Below, piece after piece: positions 8,352 to 16,570 of a stretch of 64,000 nt of DNA. The position numbers were made by a program, and so were the translations under genes. Source of the stretch: Modestobacter sp. VKM Ac-2977 (GTDB lineage: Bacteria > Actinomycetota > Actinomycetes > Mycobacteriales > Geodermatophilaceae); the NCBI RefSeq assembly GCF_026968045.1, contig NZ_JAPVBQ010000003.1:528060-592059 (forward strand), in the 5' to 3' direction. The notes below the pieces were generated by a model. The model did not search any database. It was not told where the DNA came from and was given only the letters and a program-made list of their open reading frames with translations. Within the stretch, counting starts at the first letter, position 1. Every line of letters begins with the position of its first letter.

Positions 8352-9850
8352 TGGCCGAGCTGCGCCAGTTCAAGCTCCCCGACGTCGGGGAGGGGCTGAC
8401 CGAGGGCGAGATCCTCTCCTGGCTGGTCGCCGTGGGCGACGCGGTCACCGTCAACCAGCCGCTGTGCGAGGTCGAGACGGCGAAGGCCGCCGTCGAGCTG
8501 CCCAGCCCGTTCGCCGGCACGGTGACCGAGCTGCTGTACGACGCCGGGACGACGGTCGACGTCGGTGCGCCGATCATCACGATCGACGTCGGGGGCGGCG
8601 CAGCTGCGGCCCCGGTCGCGGACGCACCGGCCGCCGAGAGCACCGGGTCCGGGCTGATCGGGGAGACCAACGCCAACGGCCGGACGGCGGTGCTGGTGGG
8701 CTACGGCCCGCGCAGCACCGAGGCCAAGCGCCGTCCCCGCCGGGGACAGCCGGTCGAGGCCGCAGCCGCCCGGGCCACGGCGCCGCAGGTGCTCCCCGAG
8801 GCCGACTACGGCTCCGGCAGCGACCGGCCGCCGCTGCTGGCCACGGCGCCCGACGCCACCGTCAAGCCGGTCCGGCACGGTGGCCTGGAGGCCGCCCGTG
8901 CGGCCGAGGCGGCGGCGGCCCGCCGTCCCGCCGAGCCCACCGCGTCGGCGCCCTCGGCGACCGCCGGCCGCGGCGCGCTGCGCCCGCTGGCCAAGCCGCC
9001 GGTGCGCAAGTACGCCAAGGACCTCGGCGTCGACCTCACCACGGTCACCGGTACCGGCGAAGGTGGGGTGATCACCCGCGCCGACGTCGACGCGGTCGTC
9101 GCGGGCCCGTCGTCGCCGGAGGCCGGGGCTGCCCCGTCGCGGGAGCCTGCGGCCGGCGACACCCGGATCCCGATCAAGGGGGTGCGGAAGCACACCGCCG
9201 CCGCGATGGTGGCCAGCGCGTTCACCGCCCCGCACGTCACCGAGTTCCTCACCGTCGACATCACGCGCACGATGAAGCTCCGCGAGCGCCTGTCTGCGCG
9301 GCCGGAGCTGGCCGGGGTGAAGGTCAGCCCGCTGCTGTTCGTGGCCAAGGCGCTGCTGCTGGCGGCGAAGCGGCACCCGATGGTCAACAGCTCCTGGGAC
9401 GAGGCGGCCCAGGAGATCGTCGTCCACGGCGCGGTGAACCTGGGCATCGCCGCCGCCACGCCGCGGGGCTTGATCGTGCCGAACGTCAAGGACGCCGGCC
9501 GGCTGTCGCTGGCCGAGCTGGCCGGTGCGCTCGGCGAGCTCACCGAGACCGCCCGGGCCGGGAAGACCCAGCCCGCGGACATGACCGGCGGCACGATCAC
9601 GATCACCAACGTCGGCGTCTTCGGCGTCGACACCGGCACGCCGATCCTGAACCCCGGCGAGTCGGCGATCCTGGCCTTCGGCGCGGTCCGGGAGATGCCG
9701 TGGGTGCACAAGGGCAAGGTCGTGCCCCGGCAGGTCACCCAGCTGGCGCTCTCCTTCGACCACCGGATCGTCGACGGCGAGCTGGGCTCCCGGTTCCTGG
9801 CCGACGTGGGGGCGCTGCTGCACGACCCCGGCACCGCACTTACGTTCTGA
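8351..9850 (+). CDS. bkdC: Dihydrolipoyl acyltransferase E2 of the 2-oxoacid dehydrogenase complex
   Basis: A 499-residue protein with one lipoyl domain at residues 1-80 (attachment Lys45 in VETAKAAV), an unusually long Ala/Pro/Arg-rich linker (about 85-210), a peripheral subunit-binding domain (LAKPPVRKYAKDLGVDL, with the GTGEGGVITRADV turn) and a catalytic core ending in SLSFDHRIVDGELGSRFLAD, which contains the HxxxDG active site. E2 forms the structural core of the complex and transfers the acyl group to CoA. A basic segment (EAKRRPRRGQP) sits in the linker, near residue 125. Confidence 0.88.
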   Translation: MAELRQFKLPDVGEGLTEGEILSWLVAVGDAVTVNQPLCEVETAKAAVELPSPFAGTVTELLYDAGTTVDVGAPIITIDVGGGAAAAPVADAPAAESTGSGLIGETNANGRTAVLVGYGPRSTEAKRRPRRGQPVEAAAARATAPQVLPEADYGSGSDRPPLLATAPDATVKPVRHGGLEAARAAEAAAARRPAEPTASAPSATAGRGALRPLAKPPVRKYAKDLGVDLTTVTGTGEGGVITRADVDAVVAGPSSPEAGAAPSREPAAGDTRIPIKGVRKHTAAAMVASAFTAPHVTEFLTVDITRTMKLRERLSARPELAGVKVSPLLFVAKALLLAAKRHPMVNSSWDEAAQEIVVHGAVNLGIAAATPRGLIVPNVKDAGRLSLAELAGALGELTETARAGKTQPADMTGGTITITNVGVFGVDTGTPILNPGESAILAFGAVREMPWVHKGKVVPRQVTQLALSFDHRIVDGELGSRFLADVGALLHDPGTALTF

Positions 9851-9852
9851 CC

Positions 9853-11049
9853 GTGCGCACCCAGCTCGGTCCCCTGCTGTCCTTCGCCGCCGCCTCCCGG
9901 GTCCCCGAGGGGTTCGGTTACCTCGGGGACGACGGGCAGGTGCTCGCCGGCAAGCCGGTGGAGACCTGGATCAGTGCCCGGATGACGCACGTCTTCGGCC
10001 TCGGCGCGCTCGTCGGCGAGCCGGGCGCCGAGGAGCTGGCCGCCCACGGGGTGGCCGCGTTGCGCGAGGGCCCGCTGCACGACGTCGAGCACGGCGGCTG
10101 GCGCTCCGCGGTGGGTGCCGGCGCCGACGACGACACCAAGGCCGCCTACGTGCACGCCTTCGTGGTGCTGGCCGGCTCGACCGCCACCGTGGCCGGCATC
10201 GCGGGTGGGCGTGCGTTGCTGGAGGAGGCGCTGGGGGTCTGGGAGCAGCGGTTCTGGGACGACGACGAGGGCCTGGCCGCCGAGTCGTTCGACCGCACCT
10301 GGGCCACCAGCGAGGCCTACCGCGGCGCGAACGCCAACATGCACGGGGTCGAGTCGACCCTGGCGGCGGCCGACGCGCTGGCCCCCACCGACCCCGGCGC
10401 GGCAGCCCGGCTGCGCACCCGCGCCCTGCGGGCGACCGATCGGATCGTGCACCAGTGGACCCGGGAGCGGGACTGGCGGCTGCCCGAGCACTTCACGCCG
10501 TCCTGGGAGCTGTTGCCGGAGTTCAACCGGGATCGGCCGGCCGACCCGTTCCGCCCGTACGGGGTCACCGTCGGGCACCAGTTCGAGTGGGCCCGGCTCT
10601 GCCTGCACCTGGCTGCCGCACTGGGTGAGGACGCGCCCGGCTGGCTGCACACCGACGCCGACGGGCTGTTCCTGGCCGCCGCCGAGCGGGGCTGGGCGGC
10701 GGACGGGCACGAGGGCTTCCCGTACACGCTGGACTGGGACGACCGCCCGGTGGTCGCCGCCCGGATGCACTGGGTGGTCACCGAGGCGATCGCGGCCGCG
10801 GCCGTCCGCCACGCCGTGCTCGGCGATCCCCAGTCACTGGCGCTGCAGCAGCGCTGGGAGGAGCTGGGTGACCGGCTGTTCCTGGACCCGGCGGTGGGCA
10901 GCTGGCACCACGAGCTCACGCCCGAGGGCGCGGTGGGCAGCGGCACCTGGGCGGGCAAGCCGGACGCGTACCACCTGGCGCAGATGCTGCTGCTGCCCGG
11001 ACGCCCGGTGCGGGGCAGCGTCGCCGCCGCCGTCCTCGCGTCGCGCTGA
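9853..11049 (+). CDS. AGE-family (N-acylglucosamine 2-epimerase-like) sugar isomerase
   Basis: A 398-residue (alpha/alpha)6-barrel protein. Motifs match the AGE/sulfoquinovose isomerase/mannose isomerase superfamily: ARMTHVFGLGALVG, the YRGANANMHGVE stretch with active-site Asn and His, GHQFEWARL, and the late HELTPEGAVGS and GKPDAYHLAQM segments. Members interconvert ketoses and aldoses or epimerise amino sugars; the exact substrate here is open. Translation begins at a GTG two bases after the E2 stop, so it may be read through with bkdABC although no metabolic link is obvious. Confidence 0.7.
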   Translation: MRTQLGPLLSFAAASRVPEGFGYLGDDGQVLAGKPVETWISARMTHVFGLGALVGEPGAEELAAHGVAALREGPLHDVEHGGWRSAVGAGADDDTKAAYVHAFVVLAGSTATVAGIAGGRALLEEALGVWEQRFWDDDEGLAAESFDRTWATSEAYRGANANMHGVESTLAAADALAPTDPGAAARLRTRALRATDRIVHQWTRERDWRLPEHFTPSWELLPEFNRDRPADPFRPYGVTVGHQFEWARLCLHLAAALGEDAPGWLHTDADGLFLAAAERGWAADGHEGFPYTLDWDDRPVVAARMHWVVTEAIAAAAVRHAVLGDPQSLALQQRWEELGDRLFLDPAVGSWHHELTPEGAVGSGTWAGKPDAYHLAQMLLLPGRPVRGSVAAAVLASR

Positions 11050-11130
11050 TCCGAGGCGGGATCCCGCTACGGTGCACCAAGATCACGGCGCCGTCCGGCG
11101 TCGGGGTGACCGTCGAGGAGGAGCTGGACC

Positions 11131-11601
11131 ATGAGCGGAGCAGGGAGCGGCCGCACCGCTCGGCACGCGCAGCTGGGGGAGCCGCTGGGGACGCCGACCC
11201 TGCTCCGGTGGCGCCGCATCGGGCTGACTGCGGGCACGGTGGCGGTCCTCGCCGTCCTCGGGTTCCTGGCCGTCGCGGTGGCGCAGGACGGCGTCGGCGG
11301 CCTGCCGGGCGCGCTGGTCCTGGTGTCCGCCTTCATCTGTGCGCTGGCCGCGCTGAGCTTCCTGCGGCGGGCCTGGGCTGAGCCCGAGGTCGCCGACGAC
11401 CCGCGGGTCGTCCGGGCCGAGCGCTGGGCGGGCATCGCCTCGACCTCCTGGCTCCTGGCGATCGTGCCCGGTCTCGCGGTCCGGGTCCTGCCCGAGTCCT
11501 TCGACTGGCTCCGCTTGCTCGTGCTGGCCCTGGGCGCCTTCGCCGTGCTCGCCTTCACGGGGATGCTCGTGCTCACGGCCCGCTGGCGCCCCGCACGCTG
11601 A
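11131..11601 (+). CDS. Hypothetical four-helix membrane protein
   Basis: A 156-residue integral membrane protein with predicted helices at about 28-52, 57-77, 98-118 and 125-150, and a short charged linker (RAWAEPEVADDPR) between the second and third. No family is recognised. An ATG with a GAGGAGGAG ribosome-binding site 8 bases upstream defines the start. A TACGGT hexamer about 60 bp upstream is a possible -10 box, and a 12-bp palindrome (11056-11067) just before it may end the upstream transcript or bind a regulator. Confidence 0.6.
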   Translation: MSGAGSGRTARHAQLGEPLGTPTLLRWRRIGLTAGTVAVLAVLGFLAVAVAQDGVGGLPGALVLVSAFICALAALSFLRRAWAEPEVADDPRVVRAERWAGIASTSWLLAIVPGLAVRVLPESFDWLRLLVLALGAFAVLAFTGMLVLTARWRPAR

Positions 11602-11645
11602 GGGCGCGACCGTTCTGACGGGACCGTCGGGCGATTACGGATCTT

Positions 11646-11672
11646 GTTTGTCGGTCGTCCACGTCCGGGTAG
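11646..11672 (+). promoter_or_regulatory. Candidate SigB/SigF-type stress promoter
   Basis: GTTT and GGGTAG separated by 17 bp match the actinobacterial SigB/SigF promoter pattern (GTTT, spacer of about 15-17, GGGTA). It lies 45 bp upstream of the cyclase/dehydrase-like gene. Assignment is by pattern only. Confidence 0.4.
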
Positions 11673-11716
11673 GGCGCGACTGGACGTACGAGACCCCTGA
11701 GCAGAGGAGGCTCCCC

Positions 11717-12172
11717 ATGGCGAACGTGGAGAAGTCGATCGACGTGGACGTGCCGATCCGGCAGGCCTACGACCAGTGGACCCAGTTCGAGACGTTCCCC
11801 CAGTTCATGAACGGGGTGGAGCGGATCACGCAGCTCGACGAGCGGCACACCCACTGGGTCACCAAGATCGGTGGGGTCGAGCGCGAGTTCGACGCCGAGA
11901 TCACCGAGCAGCACCCCGACGAGCGGGTGGCCTGGAAGAGCACCGACGGCAAGTCGCACGCCGGCGTCGTCACCTTCCACAAGATCAGTGACACCACGAC
12001 CCGGGTGATGGTCCAGATCGACTGGGAGCCCGAGGGCGTCGTGGAGAAGGTCGGGGCGGCGGTCGGCGTCGACGACCGGCAGATCAGCGCCGACGTGAAG
12101 AAGTTCAAGGAGTTCATCGAGAGCCGCGGCACCGAGACCGGTGCCTGGCGCGGGGACGTGCCGCGCGAGTAG
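11717..12172 (+). CDS. SRPBCC (cyclase/dehydrase-like) family protein
   Basis: A 151-residue START/Bet v 1-like protein. The pattern VEKSIDVDVPIRQAYDQWTQ followed by FETFPQFMNGVERI, THWVTKIGGVEREFDAEI and a C-terminal helix (ISADVKKFKEFIESRG) is common in actinobacterial cyclase/dehydrase proteins, which hold a hydrophobic ligand in a deep cavity. Many are stress-induced, which fits the GTTT/GGGTAG motif upstream. The ATG has a strong GAGGAGG site; a longer in-frame start at 11648 lacks one. Ligand unknown. Confidence 0.7.
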   Translation: MANVEKSIDVDVPIRQAYDQWTQFETFPQFMNGVERITQLDERHTHWVTKIGGVEREFDAEITEQHPDERVAWKSTDGKSHAGVVTFHKISDTTTRVMVQIDWEPEGVVEKVGAAVGVDDRQISADVKKFKEFIESRGTETGAWRGDVPRE

Positions 12173-12231
12173 AAGGACCACCCTGCCCCCCACCCCTCGC
12201 AGGCTCGGGGCGGGCCCCTGCAGGGCGGCCG
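12173..12231 (+). repeat. Stop-codon-linked stem-loop repeat, copy F
   Basis: Starts directly after a TAG stop codon with AAGGACCACCCTGCCCCCCA and ends GGGCCCCTGCAGGGCGGCC. In gene-sense orientation it lines up with the copies at 13006, 25461, 26061, 49011 and 57331: AAGGACC, a run of C, CTCGCAGGCTCG, GGGCGGGCCCCTGCA. Its outer stem is less perfect than in the other copies. Probable terminator of the SRPBCC gene. Confidence 0.55.
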
Positions 12232-12232
12232 G

Positions 12233-12271
12233 ACGGCGCCCGCTCCCTCGGTTCGAGGGGGCGGGCGCCGT
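12233..12271 (+). terminator. Strong GC hairpin, probable terminator
   Basis: An 18-bp stem (ACGGCGCCCGCTCCCTCG with its complement, one G-U pair) closes on a 3-base loop. It follows repeat copy F between two plus-strand genes. There is no U-run, as is usual in high-GC actinobacteria. Confidence 0.55.
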
Positions 12272-12332
12272 CGTGTTCGTCCGGGGCCGGATCCGATGTG
12301 CAGTGCACGACCGGATGGGGCATGGGTTCGTC

Positions 12333-12953
12333 ATGACCACAGCGACCCCGCTGCGCGCACTCGCGCTGACCTGCAGCCTCAAGCCGTCCCCCGCCCCCTC
12401 CAGCACCGACCTGATCGCCCGCCAGGTGCTCGACGCCCTGGCCGAGCACGGCGTCGAGGGTGAGCTGGTCCGGGTCGTCGACCACGACGTCAAGCCCGGC
12501 GTCGAGGTGGACATGGGCGACGGCGACGCCTGGCCGTCCATCCGGGAGAAGGTCCTGGCCGCCGACGTCCTGCTGATCGCCACGCCCACCTGGGTTGGCC
12601 AGATGAGCAGCGTCGCCAACCGGGTGCTGGAGCGACTGGACGCCGAGATCTCCGAGACCGACGACCAGGGCCGACCGCACACCTTCGGCAAGGTCGGGAT
12701 CGTCGCCGTCGTCGGCAACGAGGACGGCGCCCACAAGATCAGCGCCGACCTGTTCCAGGCGCTGGACGACGTCGGCTTCACCGTCCCGGCCCAGGGCGCC
12801 ACGTACTGGAACGGCGAGGCGATGCACGGCACCGACTACCAGGACCTCGACGAGACGCCGGAGGCGACCGCCACGACCACGGCCACGGTGGCCCGCAACG
12901 CCGCACACCTGGCCCGGCTGCTCACGACCTCGCCCTACCCGCCGGCCTCCTGA
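12333..12953 (+). CDS. Flavodoxin/NAD(P)H-dependent FMN reductase-like protein
   Basis: A 206-residue flavodoxin-fold protein. The phosphate-binding loop appears as TCSLKPSPAPSSTDLIARQV near the N-terminus, the conserved LLIATPTWVGQMSSVANRVL matches the P-x-x-x-G-x-x-S-x-x-x-K/R segment of NADPH-dependent FMN reductases, and VGIVAVVGNEDGAHKI follows. It probably carries FMN and reduces a quinone or other small acceptor. The ATG chosen (Met-Thr-Thr-Ala) is the last in a GC-rich upstream open frame and directly precedes the first beta strand. It has its own terminator downstream. Confidence 0.72.
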   Translation: MTTATPLRALALTCSLKPSPAPSSTDLIARQVLDALAEHGVEGELVRVVDHDVKPGVEVDMGDGDAWPSIREKVLAADVLLIATPTWVGQMSSVANRVLERLDAEISETDDQGRPHTFGKVGIVAVVGNEDGAHKISADLFQALDDVGFTVPAQGATYWNGEAMHGTDYQDLDETPEATATTTATVARNAAHLARLLTTSPYPPAS

Positions 12954-12961
12954 GCCGACGA

Positions 12962-12992
12962 CAGCGCCCGTCCCCGGTGGGGACGGGCGCTG
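12962..12992 (+). terminator. Perfect 14-bp stem-loop terminator
   Basis: CAGCGCCCGTCCCC and its exact complement around a GGT loop, 9 bp after the stop of the flavodoxin-like gene. With repeat copy A it separates two convergent genes. Confidence 0.6.
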
Positions 12993-13005
12993 CGGCGACG
13001 TCTGG

Positions 13006-13065
13006 AAAGGCCCCTCTGCAGGTCCCCGCCGCGAGCTCGCGAGCGGTGGGGGGCAGAGGGGTCCT
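13006..13065 (-). repeat. Stop-codon-linked stem-loop repeat, copy A
   Basis: Abuts the TGA of ptsH. Outer stem CCCCTCTGC/GCAGAGGGG, middle stem CCCCGCCGC/GCGGTGGGG, and at the tip the self-complementary CGCGAGCTCGCG. One of six related elements in the window, placed as a terminator of ptsH. Confidence 0.6.
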
Positions 13066-13326
13066 TCAGTCCGCGTCGAGGTCGCTGGCGACCATGTCGG
13101 CGATCCGGTCGAGCACCGCCTCGTCCTCACTGTCCACGACGACCTCGGTGCCCTGCTTGGCGCCGAGCGTCATGATCATCAGCGGCGAGCCGGCGTCGAT
13201 CGGGTTCCCGCCGGGAGTGGCCAGCGTGACCGGCACCCCGGACTTCGAGACGGCCTCGGCGATGAGGGCGGCCGGACGGGCGTGCAGGCCGACGGCGGAG
13301 CCGACGGTCACGGTCTTGGAGGGCAT
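13066..13326 (-). CDS. ptsH: HPr phosphocarrier protein of the PTS
   Basis: An 86-residue HPr, the normal size. The active-site His15 is in GLHARPAALIAEAV and the regulatory-site Ser47 region reads DAGSPLMIMTLGAKQG. HPr takes phosphate from enzyme I and passes it to EIIA domains, here most likely FruA and probably DhaM. It follows fruK and fruA on the minus strand (33 bp after fruA), and enzyme I lies divergently beyond fruR, so this locus supplies all general PTS proteins. HPr Ser-kinase is not in the window. Confidence 0.95.
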   Translation of the reverse strand: MPSKTVTVGSAVGLHARPAALIAEAVSKSGVPVTLATPGGNPIDAGSPLMIMTLGAKQGTEVVVDSEDEAVLDRIADMVASDLDAD

Positions 13327-13358
13327 CGGTGCCTTCTTTCTGGTCGGCGTGCTGGTGG

Positions 13359-15527
13359 TCAGTGTGCCGGTCGGGTGACGGCCGGGCGCGCCGGGGAGGT
13401 GCCCGCGCCGGAGTCCCCGTCCAGGTCAGCGGTCAGGTCGCTGGCCAGTGGCTCTCCTCGCTCGGTCCGGCCGACGCTCTTGGCCAGGGTGACCGCGACG
13501 CCGCCGACGGCTGCGCCGACGAGCACGGCGAGGAAGAAGAGCGCCCAGTTGCTCATCGCGAACCAGACGAAGAACCCGCCGTGCGGAGCCTGCAGCTCCA
13601 GGCCGAGGCCGGCGACGATCGCACCGGTGGTCGCGCCGCCGAGCATCATCGACGGGATGACCCGCAGCGGGTCGACCGCGGCGAAGGGGATGGCGCCCTC
13701 GGAGATGAACGAGGCGCCGAGCAGCCAGGCCGCCTTGCCGTTGTCCCGCTCGGCCGGGGTGTACAGCTTCGGCCGCAGGACGGTGCTGGACAGCGCCATC
13801 GCCAGCGGCGGCACCATGCCGGCCGCCATGACGGTGGCCATGATGACCAGCTGCTGCTGGCCGCCCTCGCCGGCGATCGCCGCGGTCAGCCCGGTGGTGG
13901 CGAAGACGTACGCGGCCTTGTTCACCGGGCCGCCCAGGTCGAAGCACATCATCAGGCCGAGGATGATCCCGAGGACGATGCTCGCGGCGCCGGTCAGTCC
14001 GTTGAGGAAGTCGCCCAGCCCGTCGAGCGCGGCGGCCAGCGGGCGGCCCAGCAGGACCACCATGATCCCGCTGGAGATGAACGTGGCCAGCAGCGGGATG
14101 ATCACGACCGGCTGCAGCCCGCGCGCGAAGGCCGGCAGCTTCCAGCGGCTGATCCAGAGCGCCGCGAAGCCGGCGATGATGCCGCCCACGAGGCCACCGA
14201 GGAATCCGGCGCCGACGGTGAGCGAGACGGCACCGACGACGAAGCCGGGCACGATGCCGGGGCGGTCGGCGATGGCGTAGGCGATGTAGCCGGCCAGTGC
14301 CGGGACGAGGAAGCCGAACGCGGCCTGGCCCAGCACGGTGCAGAGGGCGCCGAGGTAGCCCCAGAACCCGTCGTTGAGCCCCTCGACCGGTTCGGCGGAC
14401 GGCAGGTCGAAGAAGGTGTTGTTCAGCGCCCAGTTCAGTGCGTAGCTCTGCGCGCCGTCGGTGGCCGGGTCGCCGTTGACGATCTGGTAGCCGCCGAAGA
14501 GGAAGCCCAGCGCGATGAGCAGGCCGCCTGCGGCGACGAACGGGATCATGTAGCTGACGCCGGTGAGCAGCCAGCGGCGGATCTCCGACCCGGTGCTGGG
14601 CCGGTCACCGCTCGCCGCGGGCGCCACCCCGGCCCCGGCCGTGCCGGGCACCCGGCGGCCGTTCGGGTCATCGGCGGCGGCCAGCGCCTCGCGGATCATC
14701 ACCTCGGGCTCGTTCATCGCCCGCTTCGTCCCGGACTGCACCAGCGGCTTGCCGGCGAAGCGGTCGCGGTCCTTGACCCCGACGTCGACGGCGAAGATGA
14801 CGGCGGCGGCCTGGCTGATCACCGACGGGTCCAGCGGGGTCGAGCCCGAGGAGCCCTGGGTCTCCACGTGCAGCTCGACGCCCATCTCCTTGGCCGCGGC
14901 GGTGAGCTTGTCGGCGGCCATGTAGGTGTGCGCGATGCCGGTCGGGCAGGCACTGACCGCGACGATGCTGCGGCGGGCCGTCGTCGGGGCAGGCTCGGCT
15001 GCCGGGGTGGGGGCCGTCGCGCCGGCGGCGGTGGCGCCGCCGGTGGTCTGCGGGGCCGCAGCGGCCGGTGCCTCCGGCGGGGAGACGACGTCCTGCACCA
15101 GCGCGACGATCTCGTCGGCGGAGCCGGCGCTGCGCAGCGAGGCGACGAACTCCGGGCGCACGAGCGCCCGGGCCAGGGCGGTGAGCAGCGTCAGGTGGTC
15201 GGCGTCGCCGTGCTCGGGGGCGGCGATGAGGAAGGCGAGGTCGGCCGGGCCGTCGGGCGCGCCGAAGTCGACCTTCGGGTCGAGGCGGGCGAAGGCGAGC
15301 GACGCCTGGGTCACCGCGGCGGAGCGGCAGTGCGGGATGGCGATGCCACCGGGCAGGCCGGTGGCGGCCTTCGCCTCCCGGGCCATCGCGTCGGCGTGCA
15401 GGCCGTCGGCTCCGGTGGCCCGGCCGCTGGCGGCGACCAGGCCGGCCAGCCGGCGGACGACGGCGTCCTTGTCGTGACCGAGGTCGGCGTCGAGCGCCAC
15501 CAATTCGGCCGTGATGAGTGCGGACAT
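13359..15527 (-). CDS. fruA: PTS fructose transporter, IIABC components fused
   Basis: A 722-residue membrane permease in the order IIA-IIB-IIC. IIA (1-150) has the phosphorylatable His66 in GGIAIPHCRSAAV. A Pro/Ala/Thr-rich linker (150-185) leads to IIB with Cys194 in VSACPTGIAHTYMAAD. IIC begins near residue 310 (GSEIRRWLLTGVSYMIPFVAAGG) and has about nine membrane helices, including the SFISEGAIPFAAVDPLR signature. It imports fructose as fructose 1-phosphate, the substrate of FruK encoded just upstream. It ends in a disordered tail. Confidence 0.93.
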   Translation of the reverse strand: MSALITAELVALDADLGHDKDAVVRRLAGLVAASGRATGADGLHADAMAREAKAATGLPGGIAIPHCRSAAVTQASLAFARLDPKVDFGAPDGPADLAFLIAAPEHGDADHLTLLTALARALVRPEFVASLRSAGSADEIVALVQDVVSPPEAPAAAAPQTTGGATAAGATAPTPAAEPAPTTARRSIVAVSACPTGIAHTYMAADKLTAAAKEMGVELHVETQGSSGSTPLDPSVISQAAAVIFAVDVGVKDRDRFAGKPLVQSGTKRAMNEPEVMIREALAAADDPNGRRVPGTAGAGVAPAASGDRPSTGSEIRRWLLTGVSYMIPFVAAGGLLIALGFLFGGYQIVNGDPATDGAQSYALNWALNNTFFDLPSAEPVEGLNDGFWGYLGALCTVLGQAAFGFLVPALAGYIAYAIADRPGIVPGFVVGAVSLTVGAGFLGGLVGGIIAGFAALWISRWKLPAFARGLQPVVIIPLLATFISSGIMVVLLGRPLAAALDGLGDFLNGLTGAASIVLGIILGLMMCFDLGGPVNKAAYVFATTGLTAAIAGEGGQQQLVIMATVMAAGMVPPLAMALSSTVLRPKLYTPAERDNGKAAWLLGASFISEGAIPFAAVDPLRVIPSMMLGGATTGAIVAGLGLELQAPHGGFFVWFAMSNWALFFLAVLVGAAVGGVAVTLAKSVGRTERGEPLASDLTADLDGDSGAGTSPARPAVTRPAH

Positions 15528-15547
15528 GGTGGTTCCCCCGGGTGCTC

Positions 15548-16570
15548 TCAGCGGGCGCCGGCGGCCGGGACGGCCTCGGCGGGAGTCGGGTGGCGGGGCG
15601 GGCCGGCGGTGACGGTGACCGCAGCCGGGTCCACCTGCGTGGGTGTCGGCACGGCGGAGCCGGGCAGCGCGGCGCTGGCGGCCCCGTAGGCCACCGCCGA
15701 CCGCAACCGATCGGCCGGCGCGGCACCGGCGAGGTCGGCCAGCACGTAGCCGGCGAGGCTGCAGTCGCCGGCCCCGACCGTGCTGCGGACGGTGATCCGC
15801 GGCGGGCGGGCCGACCAGACCTCGCCGTCGGCGGTGGAGAGCAGCGCCCCGTCGGCACCGAGGGTCAGCAGCACCTCGGCCACGCCCCGCCGGTGCAGGG
15901 TGGCGACCGCGGCCAGTGCGGCCTGGGGGTCGCCGGTCACGACCTCCTCGGGCACGCCGGCCAGCTGGGCCAGCTCCTCGGTGTTGGGCTTGAGCAGGTC
16001 GGGGGCCGACTCCGGGCCGGCGGCCAGCAGCGCCAGCAGCGGCGCCTCGGAGGTGTCGACGGCGATGCGTGCGCCGGTGCTGCGGAGCGCGCGGACGAGC
16101 GTGGCGTACCAGTCGCGCGGCACCCCCGGGGGCAGTGAGCCCGACAGCACGACCCAGCTCGCGGTGCGAGCGTGCTCGAGCAGGGCACGCTGCAGCGCCT
16201 CGAGCGTCGGCTCGTCCAGCCGGGCACCGGGCTCGTTGAGCTTGCTCGTCGTCCCGTCGGGCTCGGTGAGCGTGTAGTTGGTGCGCACCGGGGTGTCGAT
16301 GGGCACGCTGGCCAGGTGCAGGCCGAGCGCGTGCAGGGCGCGGACGATCGGGTCGTCGTCGGCCGCCGGGAGCACCGAGACGACCTCGGCGCCGGCCGCG
16401 GCCACGGCCCGGGAGACGTTGACCCCCTTGCCGCCGGGCTCGGTGTGGCTGCCGCCCAGCCGGGTCACCGCGCCGCGGTCCAGCGGGCCGGGCAGGTCCA
16501 GCGTCCGGTCCAGGCTCGGGTTGGCGGTCAGCGTGACCACCCGCCCGCCCGGTGTGGAGTCCGTCCTCAT
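15548..16570 (-). CDS. fruK: 1-phosphofructokinase
   Basis: A 340-residue PfkB-family kinase converting fructose 1-phosphate to fructose 1,6-bisphosphate. N-terminal signature GGSHTEPGGKGVNVSRA, then SGSLPPGVPRDWY, DLLKPNTEEL, and the C-terminal anion-hole/catalytic motif TVGAGDCSLAGY. The usual GAGDS/A is GAGDC here, a conservative change after the catalytic Asp. The start overlaps the stop of fruR by 4 bp (ATGA), and fruA follows 20 bp later, giving a fruR-fruK-fruA-ptsH operon. Confidence 0.92.
   Translation of the reverse strand: MRTDSTPGGRVVTLTANPSLDRTLDLPGPLDRGAVTRLGGSHTEPGGKGVNVSRAVAAAGAEVVSVLPAADDDPIVRALHALGLHLASVPIDTPVRTNYTLTEPDGTTSKLNEPGARLDEPTLEALQRALLEHARTASWVVLSGSLPPGVPRDWYATLVRALRSTGARIAVDTSEAPLLALLAAGPESAPDLLKPNTEELAQLAGVPEEVVTGDPQAALAAVATLHRRGVAEVLLTLGADGALLSTADGEVWSARPPRITVRSTVGAGDCSLAGYVLADLAGAAPADRLRSAVAYGAASAALPGSAVPTPTQVDPAAVTVTAGPPRHPTPAEAVPAAGAR

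Noticed and set aside
8806..10812. 668-codon minus-strand open frame
   Set aside because: Antisense to bkdC and the epimerase gene, no recognisable motif.
13329..15689. 786-codon plus-strand open frame
   Set aside because: Runs antisense through fruA; Asp/Glu/Gly-rich nonsense composition produced by high GC, no motif.
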